This document shows, in pieces, positions 1-12,457 of a DNA stretch of 64,000 bases. Each line of letters opens with the position of its first letter. Position 1 is the stretch's first letter. The notes beneath the pieces were generated by a model. It was not told the origin of the DNA. It worked only from the letters and a program-made list of their open reading frames with translations, and did not search any database. The stretch comes from Nemopilema nomurai (Eukaryota; Cnidaria; Scyphozoa; Rhizostomeae; Rhizostomatidae). Both the position numbers and the translations under genes were made by a program. The DNA is taken from assembly GCA_003864495.1 (NCBI GenBank), contig ML133383.1, forward strand, positions 8,354,880 to 8,418,879, in the 5' to 3' direction.

Positions 1-95
1 CATACCAAACCATACCATTCTTTGAAGTTTTTTCTTGTTCCAAGTGTTAAATCATGTTAAAATGTACTGAAATGTTATTGTACTCCTTTTTGTAG

Positions 96-1265
96 CACGA
101 GAGAGGTATTTTGAAATGTCGTCGTTCAGTGAGAACTCAGCAACCAACTTGCTGAAGGAGCAGCCAATTAATTTTGTCAAGTATCCTTCAAATTGACTTA
201 CAGCATTGTTTGAACCTGCTGGTTTTCCCAAGTTAGTTGTATCTAGTGTTTTTGATGGTCTTAACTATTTGATTTAGAATAGACATTCCCATGGTAATTA
301 GGCCTCTATTTATAAGATAAAAATATTATTTTATATGCATTGTATACGTTTTATGCATTCATGCAATATTTGGTTTTCAGAAAATGAACTCGTTTGCAAT
401 TTTTCTTTTTTTTCGAAACAATTATAGAATGAGTTTTGGGTGTGGCAGAATCGTTTGTGTGTTTCCTTAATTCACTAAGCTACAACAAATTGCAGCTGAG
501 TCGAATTTACCCGAAGGGTGGAAGAGTTGGATCAGACAATTACATGCCACAGGTAATAAGCCGTTTTAATTGGCAAAGGTGTTTTGACCTGTGAGGGGAT
601 GGCCATTAACTTAAGGGCTTGGACCCACTCATGCACTGGAAACAACAACATAGAGGTGGGAGCAAAGGGGTGGATGCAGTTTTATTGAGAATCCAACAGA
701 AATTAGACTCAAATTGAGATTTTATTTGAATGCCTCGATGAAAAACATTTCCAATATCGAACACGAGTGCAGGGTTGCAGTACATTGATTTGGTTATGCC
801 TTCAATAATTATTTCACAAACTATGCTATTAAGCTTTTGCTTTATGGTCCATATAGTTTGTATCCTGAGTATGCATTTAAAAGAAAGTATCAGAAAAGAA
901 AACCCAAACAATTGTTTGTTTTCAGGTGTTCTGGAATGCAGGCTGTCAGCTTGTTGCTCTCAACTTCCAAACTTTAGGTAAGAGCAAACGTCATCTATTT
1001 CACTTACCAGCTATTATTCTTGTTTGTTTATTGATGTGTTCCTTACCTTTTTTCGGCTTTAATTCCCTTCACTTTCTCTTCAAAATATCCAATGCGTTGC
1101 ACTCATTTTGCTCATTCTGTAGATTCAAATTGATCAACTCCCTAGTCCAGTTTAGTCGGTTTATACTAATGCTCTAGCCTAATATTTTCTCAGTGCCTCT
1201 TTCCTTTTCGTAGATCTCCCAATGATGTTAAACCTAGGCAAGTTTGAGATCAACGGCCGATGTGG
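96..1265 (+). other. PLCB4: PLC catalytic Y-box end (exons 1-4 in window)
   Basis: These four exons encode the last part of the TIM-barrel Y box: FEMSSFSEN, then [20 protein letters not shown], then the [13 protein letters not shown] substrate-pocket strand, then [13 protein letters not shown]. Known PLC families keep the SFxE and YPKGxR motifs, and both are intact here, so nothing suggests a dead enzyme. The X box with the catalytic histidines lies outside the window and cannot be judged. Confidence 0.9.
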
Positions 1266-4200
1266 GTAAGTTTGGATTGCATTTTTTGTTTAGAGGCTTC
1301 CAATAGATTCTCTAAACCAATGCTGAGTCGGCATTGTATACTATTGCGCCCATTTCTATTTTTCCAGGTACCTTCTGAAGCCGGATTTTATGTGCAGAAG
1401 TGACCGAACTTTCGACCCATTTGTCGAATCAACTGTTGATGGAATCATAGCAGGGACAATTTCAGTCAAGGTATGTCAGGAATGTCTAATTTCTGTATGA
1501 AAAGATCCCAAAAAATTAGATTTTTCTGAGAAAAGCACAGAAACATGTTACGTTGTTTTCCTTGATCTCATTGGAGGTGAAGAAAGAAGAGACGGATAAA
1601 ATGTGTAACGGTAAAAGGGAAAAATATCAAATTAAAGTGAGGAGAGAAGACTAGCGTTACGCGGAGGAAGGGTGGAAAAGATAGACAGAGGCAAGAGGGA
1701 GGTTAGAGAGCGGGAGTTGATCAGGGGGATGTTGCACTTATACGTTGAGAGCGAAGTGTATTGATCAATAAAAACAGAGTGTGTAGTTTATTTAGCAAGA
1801 GATAAAAGTTCACAGAAGTTGATTATGATTTTAATTCAGTCAAGTAGCTTCAATCTATATGTCAGATATTTATGCATTTTGGCAAAGCTTGTTTTGAGGC
1901 CAGCGTCAAAAGAAGTCGAGTGATCCGATCAATGACAACAAGTATATTTGGATGTTTCTCCTTAAGCATTAGCAAGCAGGGCAAGTGACCTTACTTTGCA
2001 AGCTTTGCCGGCTAAGCTTTGTTTTTATGTCTGGTCATTTCATTGGCCACCAAGGCGAGGCCTATATTGAAGTGCTGTCGCAAACAGCTATCTGTATTAG
2101 GAGACCCGCACCTACTGATCTTAGCAGGAGCGAAGGCGGTACATTCACTGTTTACTTGGATAAAGTAATGAGGTTTTGCTCTTTTAACGCACTCTAGCCA
2201 GGACACATTGTAGGTCACATTATGAGTTTACATGAAACTCAGGTAATATTCCGTCTAATTACGTAAACTCAACGGTAAAAGAATAACGCATTGTGCAAAG
2301 CCACTGGCAATCAACTGTCGGTGGATCGCAGTATTTATCACCAACAGAGTACAGGCGACGTCATGGTTCTCAGTGGTGAATAAAAGTTAAAAATTAAAAG
2401 TGTCGCAATTGAAAATTGGCAGCAATCCAGTTTATTCATAACCTAACTATCCTGATTCGACTGCAATTATGAAAGTTAGGTCAAATCTAATATGAGATCG
2501 CCTTTGAATTAGCAAGGAAGCAGCGTCAAAACAACAGGGTCGCTTCCTTGATGCAATGACCTCCAATTATCGAAAGTAAAGAAGTAGCCAAAGTGCGTCT
2601 GCAATTTTGACTTTCTAGTCAATTTGTCTCCTTGCGTAATGTCAACCTTGACCCCGCTAGCAGTTTCTGCTTGATCTTACTGACTTCAAGAATAATTTCA
2701 TTTTCCAGTTTTCGTTGAAGAACAGCAATTATTTTATCGAGTTGAATTGCCAAGACGCATAACTTGAATTTTGGCTGCAGTAATAGCTATTGCTCGATTC
2801 TAGTTTTTTCAACTTTCGAATGTATCTGATATAAAAGTTAATCAAAGATTCTCTAAAACACGATCCTAAATAGTTTCATTTCGTAAACAATTTCATTTTG
2901 TTCCCAATCAAAATACATCTTTTCTATGATGTTTTATTTCAATTTTCCCGAAAGTTTCCCTTATATTACCCGATTAAATAGACCTGAAATCTTCTTGAAA
3001 TAATTGCTCTCTATATGAAAAATGTTTACAAAAAATAGCCTGTCTGATATTGCAGGTGATATCTGGTCAGTGCCTCACGGAGAAGAAGACAGGAACCTAT
3101 GTCGAAGTCGACATGTTTGGACTCCCGGCTGATACAGTGAGGAGAAAGTTCAGGACCAAGGTTATCCCCAATAATGGAATTAATCCAATCTACGATGAGG
3201 AGCCATTTGTCTTCAAAAAGGTATTTTTCACTTTCCCAGTAGATGGTTGTTTCCCTCTGTTATTATTGAATTTTTGATGTACCTCATATTAACTGTCTCT
3301 CTTATTGATGCTACAAAGGGCTACTTGAATCAAAATGAGGAATATTTTCTACTGGGTATAATTAATGTCAGTAACTTAAGTTCCATATAAACACCGAAAT
3401 AACACAAAAATTGCTATTTTCTGCTTCTTTCCCTTCAACAAACAAATCTTTGACAAATCATCTAACCACGACAAAAACATCAACCCTCTTCTACGAGTTT
3501 ACAACCAAAAACTAAAACGCCCCCTTAAAACGAAACGAAAGATCGCCTCTAGGTTCCAGTACGCCATACGTTACGTCATCACAAATGTGCCAAGTAAGGT
3601 CCTTTATGCCTTTTAGCAGTGCAGTTTCTTCAATGCAAGGGTTTTCTGATTTCCACTAACATTGTTTGCTTTGTACTAGCTGGTAAATCAGCCCCTATCT
3701 TGCTAGCTAGCCGTGAGATCTCTTCTTCGATAGTGGAATACCGGTTTAGATTTTGTGTTAGATTTCGGTGTTTGTTTCCAGGTAATCTTGCCAAGCCTTG
3801 CAGTCCTTCGCATTGCTGCCTATGAGGAAGGTGGAAAGTTCATAGGCCATCGCGTACTTCCCGTTCATGCTTTGAATCCAGGTGTGACTGTGTTTAGATA
3901 CGTATTCAGTAAACTAGAGTATTGCCATTCTTTGCAACTAAACAGCCAAATTTAACCAATGTATTTCGGCGTGTTTAACCAAGAGGTCTCAAGCTTACTT
4001 CTAAAAGAATAGTGTAGGCTTCCCATTTAACGTCCAATGTTTTTAATCGAAACATATTTGACCTTGTTGTTAATCATCTAAAAGACGAAATTGTTCAAAA
4101 TTTCCGTGCACCGTGCCTGCTTAGTTCGATGTTTTTTTTATTCCAATTTCCTCTATTGGTGCAGCTTTGTTCTGACACATGAACTAATCGAGTGATTGGT

Positions 4201-7200
4201 TGATAATAAATCCTGTTTTTTGTTTGCAGACGCCCTTTTTTCTGCTCTGTGATTTCAAATGCTCGCTCCTTGTTCGCAGGTTACAGGCACATCAAACTTA
4301 GAAACGAGTCCTACCAGCCACTTTGTTTACCATGTATTTTCGTGAACATTGTCACCAAAGATTATGTACCATCAAACTTCGCGGGTAAGCATCTTTGCGT
4401 CACATGTCCTGTAATGGTGCAATGTTGTGTTTTAGATGACTGATATGAACTGTTCATGGATTTGATTTTCTAGACCTGTAAAGGAAGCGCGAAAATGCAA
4501 GGCTACTATATTGCTATACATATTCCAGAAACAAGCATAATTTTTCCAATGCTGTAATATTCCAGGCAGGGTCAGTGATTTACAAGCGGTTCTTTTGCAT
4601 TGCCAGATTTTGCAGATGCTCTCGCTAATCCAATTCAATATTTGTCCGAAAACGAGAAGAGAACCCAACAGCTGGAGGCCTTGCTGATGGACGAGGAAGC
4701 CGCTGCGGAGAATTCCACCGCAGAGCAAGCTACCCAAAAAGTAAGCACAAACTTTATAGCAACAAGTTGCCAATGTTCAGGGTTCTTCGAGGATATCTTT
4801 ATCTTTTGGGGCTATATTGATTTCAAGGAGTCTTTCAAAAGCTTTTATTGTCTAGTCCTACTCTCGTTGTTGCTGAACACTACTTGGATCCATTGTTATA
4901 GGGTAATATACCTTTTTTCAAGGCAACCACAAAGCAATAAGTAGCAATATACCTATCTACAGCATGCCTGCTAGTTTGGTTTTTTTGGTTTCTCAAAGTT
5001 TTTTGTTGACTGCTAAAATGCTTTTGGATGAGTGCCTTCAAGCGTATACGCCTTTTTCTGTTTTATCTGAAAGTTTTTCTACTTCTTTCATTTCCGTGTT
5101 AATCGAATGCTGGAATTGTCTGTTCTTGTAGCAAGATTTGAAGCCCCCGAAGCAACAAGGCAAAAGGGGAAGTATGATTTCGCTGACCTTCGGAAGCTCC
5201 AAACCAGATCACAGAGGTCAGTCCAAAATATTCAGTTTGGTATCGTCTGTTTCTTTCTAATCCAGATACATTGTTCACGGAACAGTGATGTAGGACTATT
5301 TCAAGGACAAATGCACTGAGACTTTTGTCTTGATTTTTTCATCTACACTATCTTATCTCAGCTGACTTTTTCATATTTATCAAATGCATGTATTTTTAAT
5401 GGAAACTAATAGAAAGAACCATCTGGAATTGTAATTAGGTCTTCGTTGGTCTGCTTGGCACAGTTATTTTTTTGGATCTTTAATGGAAAGTTTCTATTTT
5501 TGAAGATAGACAGTAAATCGCATTTTCTTCACAACAGGTTTTTTGGCTTGTGCCTCTAGGGTTGTCAGAATAAGTTTTCAAACACAACTATCAGTATTTT
5601 TCTACTTGTTTTCGACATTTTTTATATCTGTCATTTTTCTTTATACATCCTTCTGTCAGTATTCTTCAAGAAATTTCAAATTTGTTTTAGACTCAGTACC
5701 AAACTTGAGGCCAGTCGTGAAAAGTGCCTCGGATACACTGAACCGGAATACAGAAAGGGACTTGTTTCCAGCCGGTAGAACGAAGTCTTTGCAGCCAATA
5801 CGGCCGACCTCTGTTGACATGAAACCGTCGAGATCTAAAAGCACGTCTGGAGAACACATGAAAGGAATCCGGGAAGGTAGAAACGTTCTCTGTTTTTTGA
5901 GTCACATAGTAAGACCGTTTCTTGTGAATATTCCTTTAATTTGTCCTAAGCTATGCACCTACTTTGTGTGATAAGCATGTGTGACAAGCATGTGTGATAA
6001 TTGGTTGAAGATTGGCATAATGTTGTTTTTTTGTTTCAGATTTACTTGAACTCAAGCCGCCATCCCTAGAAGACATCAAGCAAGGAAAAGTACGAGCATA
6101 TTTGATCTCTTTAGCTGTTCTAGTTGCTTCCATCTTTGCAATCTTTGCCTTATACCATTAAATTCTACTGGAAAGAATTTCAAGAATATTTCTATATTGA
6201 AACAATTTATTCTTTTAGTCTTACGGCAAGATGAGGATGAAGTTTGAAAGCGAAATGGGTATCATTTTACAAAAACAGCTCAAGGTAATGATTCGTTTCC
6301 CTTGATTTGGGCCCTTCTGTATTTCTCTTACTTAGAATCAGCGGCCTATGAAATTTTTCTTCTATCCTCTTTGCTTTAAGCATTTTCCAAAATTTATTTT
6401 GTAAGTGCATTACCAGTAGGCTCTATATATTTTAAGCTCATGAAACAGACTTTAATTGACTCACATTTAGCAAGACGCATTGGAGGTAGTCTATTGAAAA
6501 AATTGTCTTTTAATCTTAAAGTACATGTAGGAAGCGAAAGCTTCTTCTTAAATTTGTTTAATGAAGAGAGTCGTTTTTAATCTTAACAGTGTTTTAGAAA
6601 CATATTAGGTGATGGCCTCACACTTTGTCTCCCTTTTGACGCCATTTACATGAGCAAATTGTGTGTGGTGTCATGAATCAAGCAGGTTTTGTCTAGATGT
6701 TGACGTTTAATCAAGATTTATGTTATAGGAGAAAATGAAAGCTGCAAAGGATTTCGATTCACAGCTGCGAAAAATCAAATCGGGCATTGACAAGGACAAG
6801 GCCAGTTTACAAAGACGACATTCAAAAACCTTGAAGAAGGCCGAAAAGAACGGGCAAGCCACTTTACTTGTTTAGCAAGATATTCAGTCATAATTATTTT
6901 GTTTGAAAACCTTCTAGCAAGGGCAAGGAGTTTCTGGGATTTCTAGAGGTGTGATGACGTGTAAGGTTAAAACTGAGGACTGGAAACGAATAGAAGTTTC
7001 GCAAGAATGATTTGCTCACGCGTTTGTTGGCCTTTATTTGGGGACTCTATCTGTGTGTTAGGCCCTATTCCATGCCACTGCATGCTTAATTTGTAATTTT
7101 AAAAAAAAATTGCAAGAAACTTCTTTCGTCTGAATCATCCATTTCGTCACGTTTCACTTGGCCACTGCGTCGTGGTACGTCTGCCATTGAACCTGACTGC

Positions 7201-10200
7201 ATGTCCCCTCTGCCTTATTTTAAACACAGGTAACTGCTTACATTTAGTGTTTTATTGAAATCATTTTGTCAACAGGAACTACGAAAACGTTTACAAAGTT
7301 TGTTTAGAAGAAATATCTGAACTGAATTCACAGCAGGAAAGTCAGGTGTGTGGTAATCGGTCAACGTTTTGTTGCTCTGCTGATTCTTTGCAGCTTTAGA
7401 TTTTTCTGTTTTGAAGAATCATTTATCGAAAACTTCTGGTCGTGCTGGGCATAATCCTTGGCTTGGTACTGCTTGCTATACCGCTATAAATGGTTGTGTC
7501 TTTCATTTTATATGCTTCTCTATACACAGATCTCTCAAATTATGAACAAGCAAAAGGACAAACTCAGAGCATTGTACAAGGAGCATTACTTTGAGCAGCT
7601 TAACTTTGCAAAAGGGAACGTAGTTCCTGTAAGTAGCTGGAGCCGTTTATGTTATCTACAATGAAACATTTTCAAAGTTCTAAGTCTTTAGTAAAGAGGA
7701 TCATGTTACGCTTCGATATATTAACAATTCAGAGTGATTATTCAAAAGGCCTAAGGTAAAATGTTCTCTCTAGTAAGACGTTGATTTGTGTTTTTAAAAG
7801 GATGGATATTATATGGTTTTGGTTTATAACATCGTATAATTTACTTAGGTGTTATATAATGCTCAACAGTTGTAAAGACTTATCGATCTCGCCATTTCTG
7901 AACTGTCTGGAAATATTGATAAGAAATCACCAAAACATCACCAAAACATTTCATTTGCCAATTCGCTCAATAGAGTTCTAACGTGTAACTTCACCAAACA
8001 CCTATTTTAGAATTTTTGAGCTTTAACCACATAATATAAAAGATTACCATGAAGTTTGAACAGTTGACCAAATACGTCTAAAATCAGTTGGGATGTGACC
8101 AATGAGAGATTTAATGTTTGCGAACAAATCACTGCTATTTTTGGTCTGTTCGTTAATTTTTCAACAGAGACCGAAATAATGAGGTTTGATGGGGAAAGAG
8201 CCAATAGACATGTGGCCATATCCCTGCCAATTTGTAACACAATAAACTAGTTTTGCCGACTTAGAGGTATTTCATGAAGCTATGGGTTCAAATGAAGATA
8301 AAGAATTCCTAGAGTAGATTCTTGTGACGTCATCACTTTAGATCTCTATTGGTAAAGAAGGCGAATATGCAGCAACTAAGATTATGTTAACACTGCACCT
8401 TTTTCATTTCTAGCGTCTTTAAATGTCTCTATTTACAACATAACGCTGAAAACGTATCGTCTGCAAAGCGCATAGATTTCGGATTTATACGTTTTCATTA
8501 GCGCTTTTGGAACGCTCCACTTTCATGGCAGTGTCGGTCAAGTTTTGAACCGTTTAATGTGAAAAGGGAACAGTGTGAGCCAGGCCTAAGAATATGGAGC
8601 CATTTGGCGAAAAATGGTATCCCATTAAGACTTGAGCTGGAACAAGTCTGTAAGACTAGAACGCCCCTAGTTATCGATAAATTCCGGTTAAATCGGTAAG
8701 TTCTTCCTTTGTTGGATATTCAAGCCAATGTTTCTTGTCAGTCTCATTGTTTTCACAGTCTCTTTACTTTTTTGTCTTAATTTGTTTCAGGAATTTTCAG
8801 AGCTGCGCAAAATTGTTGAAGCTTCAAAAGTAAACGACTTAAAGAAGATTCAAGATAGACATACAAGGTTTAGTTTTTATGAAGTACCATTTTGAGCTAC
8901 CACTGGTAAAAAGGAGTGAAGAATCCTATAGAATCTCAAATCGTCTCTTTTAAATGCAGAAATGATTAGTAAATTGATAAAATCTTGAAATCTAACCACT
9001 ATTTTCATAAAATAATTAATTAATGCGTTTAATAGCTTCAAACTTGAAACTATAATGCATGTTTGTTTTGGAAACGTATGAAGAGACTTTGTAGAGTGAG
9101 CCTCGAAGCGTTCGTAGATAAGCTTTCAGCAGAAACCATAGTTTCTTGCATTCGGTCTTTAAAGTAATTGTTTAATGTCACCTCCTTTTCAGAGACATGC
9201 AGATCTTGAAGAAGGACCAAGATCGTTACAATCGCGGGGAGCTCAAGAAACTTGGAAAGGAGTATAGGAACAAGGGGGAACTGCAGAGGTAAATAAACAC
9301 CATCGGAGACACTGAAGCACGGTCGAATAAAATTTGTTTGAGCTCAAGTAACAAGTTTCTCGTCAAAAAATTTACCGTCAAACATCCTAGCTTGTTACGA
9401 TTTCTTTTTGATCAAAAAAAGCTAGGCATGAGAGTTGTTGATGGACTTGAAGAGATTCGATTTAAGAGAAAATATCAGGCTACTCTTAACATTTAATTTT
9501 GGTACATCGTTTACGTTTTCTTCTGTATTTATCAGTTATTTTTCTCGGTGTGGCTTTTTTGCTTGGGTTCCAAATCAACTGACTTGGAAATTCACTTGTG
9601 GCTAATGCAAAATTCTGTGACGTGCTATCTTTCTTTGCCCCTTAATGAACTCCCTATTTTCCAGGATGAAGCGAGAGCACAACAAAAAGCATATAGAGCA
9701 AGCTGTGATTGAGAGGCAGAAGGTATTATTTATACGAAATACGTAGTGCTGGTCGACTCACTTATAGGGGAAGGGTGACTTGTGTAAATTATTAAACATT
9801 TTAGACATTTTTCCACAGGTCGTTTTCTGGAAAACCAGTTTGGCGAAGATTGAGGTTAATTGGAACAGCCGATACTCTTCGGGGCTGGTAGCGAATTTTC
9901 GCCATTTAAATCCGGAATGCACTTCTTTCAGGCATTACCCTGCATGCAGTAGAAAACTACTAAATGTTAATAGATTTTCACTTGAATCAATTTTTCAGTC
10001 TTGCCTTTCAATTCTTCTTAAAATAGATGAAAGAGTATCAGGAGAAAGAAGTTGCTGATTTGAAAAAACAGTACGATGATTTCATGCAAAGCATTACTGA
10101 GCTTCAAGAGAAGGTATTGCATTTGAATTCATCTGAAGTTCCGATGCATGTATTTTCAACCAGTCAGCTACATTTTCCACGGGCTATTCAATGTGAAAAA

Positions 10201-10728
10201 TGGTATAATCAGTTGCTTTTTGTCTTAAACAACAATAGGATTGTTTAAAAAACACTTCAAGTCTTGATGATCTTTGAGGTTGATGCTTTTGCTGATTTGT
10301 GGAGAGCAATTACACCCAACCTCTTGCGTCACAGTTGTCCTATTGGAATGACATCCTGGAGTAATTGCTTTGGCCCTCCCTCTAAGTTTCATCGATTTTC
10401 TCTTTACATTGGGTTTGTCAATGGGGCTAAAAATGACCTATGCTGAACTTTTTCGTCTGTTTTTAACCGTCTTGTCTTACTCATTACAATATCCTACTCA
10501 AAGTATGCGGTTAGCTCATCTCACCAGCATTGTTTGCACGAGCTGTGATCGCGTCTATTCACGATTCGTTCCATCTAGGCCCCGTCTGAGCTGGAAACCC
10601 TCTATGACAAACGCTGTAAAGATTTGGACCTTGATCACCTGGACCTGACGAACTTCACCCCAGACCTCCTCAAGCACAGCGACGCGTCCTCCTCCTCAGC
10701 TAATCGCAGCCCCAGTGGCTCGGGGTAA
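96..10728 (+). CDS. PLCB4: Phospholipase C-beta (PLCB4/norpA type), 3' part, 21 exons, 5'-partial
   Basis: PIP2-hydrolysing enzyme that acts downstream of Gq at the plasma membrane. Exons read: 96-180, 480-552, 926-977, 1214-1265, 1368-1470, 3056-3220, 3782-3881, 4280-4384, 4607-4740, 5132-5216, 5691-5876, 6040-6089, 6219-6284, 6729-6853, 7276-7345, 7530-7628, 8791-8867, 9193-9288, 9665-9722, 10027-10113, 10579-10728. All phases agree and give about 671 residues. The start and the X box lie upstream of the window. Visible landmarks are [24 protein letters not shown] and [15 protein letters not shown] (end of the Y box), then [34 protein letters not shown] and [18 protein letters not shown] (C2 domain), then a charged helical C-terminal domain. 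The wording ([16 protein letters not shown]) is closer to PLCB4/norpA than to PLCB1-3. One intron uses a GC donor. Confidence 0.93.
1368..4384 (+). other. PLCB4: PLC-beta C2 domain (4 exons)
   Basis: Exons 1368-1470, 3056-3220, 3782-3881 and 4280-4384 encode [11 protein letters not shown], the C2 beta-sandwich beginning [61 protein letters not shown] and [11 protein letters not shown]. In PLC-beta enzymes this domain packs on the catalytic core and takes part in Gq contact. The 1.6 kb intron between 1470 and 3056 contains a purine-rich stretch near 1570-1720 and no coding signal I can support. Confidence 0.88.
5691..10728 (+). other. PLCB4: PLC-beta C-terminal coiled-coil domain exons
   Basis: From exon 5691-5876 on, the protein is rich in Lys, Glu and Gln with heptad-like helices, for example [53 protein letters not shown] and [19 protein letters not shown]. 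It ends in a serine-rich tail ([13 protein letters not shown], stop 10726-10728). This corresponds to the elongated distal CTD of PLC-beta used for Gq binding and membrane orientation. The final residues do not form an obvious class I PDZ ligand. Confidence 0.85.
6854..7275 (+). other. Probable GC-AG intron in PLC-beta
   Basis: The upstream exon reads in frame to AAGAACGG and is followed by GCAAGC. No GT gives a compatible phase nearby. The downstream exon after TCAACAG continues phase 2 as [12 protein letters not shown]. Reading through instead reaches a stop (tag) within about 20 bases. Confidence 0.7.
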
Positions 10729-12044
10729 TGCCTTGATTCGCGATTTTTGATCAATCTGGCTATGGTCATGGTCTCTTTGGTGCATTGCCGATTGGATCGC
10801 TAACAGCTGTTAGTAAGAAAGACACCTTGAAGAACTGAAGTCCCTTACACGAAGCAGCCCCCTTTGACTTGCCGTACTTTATAGCACAAGTGAACAGTAA
10901 TTTTTTGTACCTCCTTTTGCAACTTCAGTTACAACTGTTTTCCGTATATCGTGTATTTGGTCTGTTGACAAGTAAGGTATGATTTTAGTTGACGTGCAAC
11001 AGCAGAGTTGGTGGGAAAATGAAAGCCTTGCAATCTTTGATGCTGTTAAAAATTTCTTCGATATTGTAGTTTCGACTGAGTGCTATCTAATTATGCATAG
11101 ATTTGGTTTAGTATAGGCCACGAGGGAATAGTTTCAGTATTTTAAATTTTAATGTGCAAGTATTTAGCTATGAATTCCTATTTTATTCTAAGATATAATC
11201 CATCGTACAATTTTATCTGGGAATTAGGTTTATTGTTGTTTTTAACTTGTTAAAGCACCTTGCACGATAAAAGACACGTTTACCTACGTTTAATATTTAT
11301 TACCATAAAGGTATAACATGCATTTTGTATATAATATCCATTATTTGCTTTTTTTAGTAAATTTCCTGAACTGGTTGCGTTTTTGTTTTGAAAGACCCGT
11401 TAATGAATCAGGTATCTTTCTAGAGCCCCAACAAGAGTTTTTAATTCTCCCCGTTTGCTCCACTTTGTTTAAAAAGTTATTTTCTTATGTGCAGTCCGAA
11501 TACGTTTGTTTAGCGAATTGGCAACAATTCCCCCAAACCTAGCTGATATTCCAACCCCAACGGACATTGTTACATGAAACTTTTCGACAATAATCGAGCG
11601 AGTAACATTTTCTAGTATATCCCTCTAATTTGTTTTGACCATGAATTGGCACTTTGAGGACAACTTGTCGCAAAGCTACTCACCTCCAGTATTAATCAAA
11701 CAGTCACACCAATGTCTTATATTTCGTTATTTGGGGTCCCTTTGTTAAGAGCATTTAGCCCTGATTAGAATCATCTTTCAGGGTGATTAAGAAACGTTTG
11801 AAGATAATGGTTTTTTCGTGAACACCAAATTGCATATTGGATGCTCTTCCAAGAGCACCCTTTTTAATTGAAATAAATTTAACTCTTAGAGTTTTTAAAT
11901 GTTGTATTGGTTGTTTTAATGCACGTTACTCATATATAAATGTCTGTTTATGTATAACTTTAAGCACTGGAAAGTAGAGGACTATATTCCTTATCAAAGC
12001 AAGCCTGAGTATTTAATTTTACGTTTCTTTTTCTGCTTCCAAAG
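10729..12044 (+). other. 3' UTR and flank of the PLC-beta gene
   Basis: About 1.3 kb of AT-rich sequence after the stop. A canonical AATAAA lies near its end. I see no other gene or repeat. Long 3' UTRs of this size are common in such genes. Confidence 0.6.
11872..11877 (+). terminator. Polyadenylation signal AATAAA, PLC-beta
   Basis: Canonical AATAAA about 1.15 kb after the stop codon, in a T-rich context. It is the first exact AATAAA I find in this flank. Weak variants also occur, so earlier alternative sites are possible. Confidence 0.5.
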
Positions 12045-12080
12045 TCTTCAGTACATTCGTTTGCATGGAAACGGCAGATG
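12045..12080 (+). other. Candidate cassette exon, 36 nt, frame-compatible with PLC-beta
   Basis: A T/C-rich tract ending TTCCAAAG is followed by 36 bases and a strong donor (GATG|GTGAGT). If the last PLC exon is spliced at its internal site (TCGGG|GTAATG, just before the TAA), phase 2 is kept and this exon reads LQYIRLHGNGR. The length is a multiple of three. Alternatively it belongs to an unrecognised gene. Confidence 0.4.
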
Positions 12081-12358
12081 GTGAGTCTCACCGAAGTTAT
12101 TTTCAATTTTCAGCTTCCTACTTTATGCAAAAGCTAGTGCCCCTTGGGTAATAAATGACCCTATGCCCCGCCCTTACCATCGTGTTCTGACAGCTGGAGG
12201 ATTTCTTGCATACATCAGCACTTGGCACTGCGCATCTCCCTTGGATGTCCCATCATGGTGGCGCGAATTTCAAATAGGCCCATATTAGCTCTGCATGCCC
12301 ACCAAATACTCCCAGTTGAAATATCTTCACCATAAAGAAAAGAGAAAACATATTGCAG

Positions 12359-12457
12359 TATTGGCAACACGATGGATCATACATACAGCGCGATACAAGA
12401 ACATCAGATGACTCCTAATAACAACGATTACCACAAAATGCTTCAAGAGCGAGAATG
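12359..12457 (+). other. Candidate coding exon, 99 nt, same phase as the 12045 exon
   Basis: Acceptor ATATTGCAG and donor GAATG|GTGAGT enclose an open frame including IGNTMDHTYSAIQEHQ and NDYHKMLQERE. Its 99 bases keep phase 2 from the 36-nt exon. It could be part of an alternative PLC-beta C terminus, or a first coding exon starting at the ATG at 12372. I found no convincing following exon. Confidence 0.4.
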
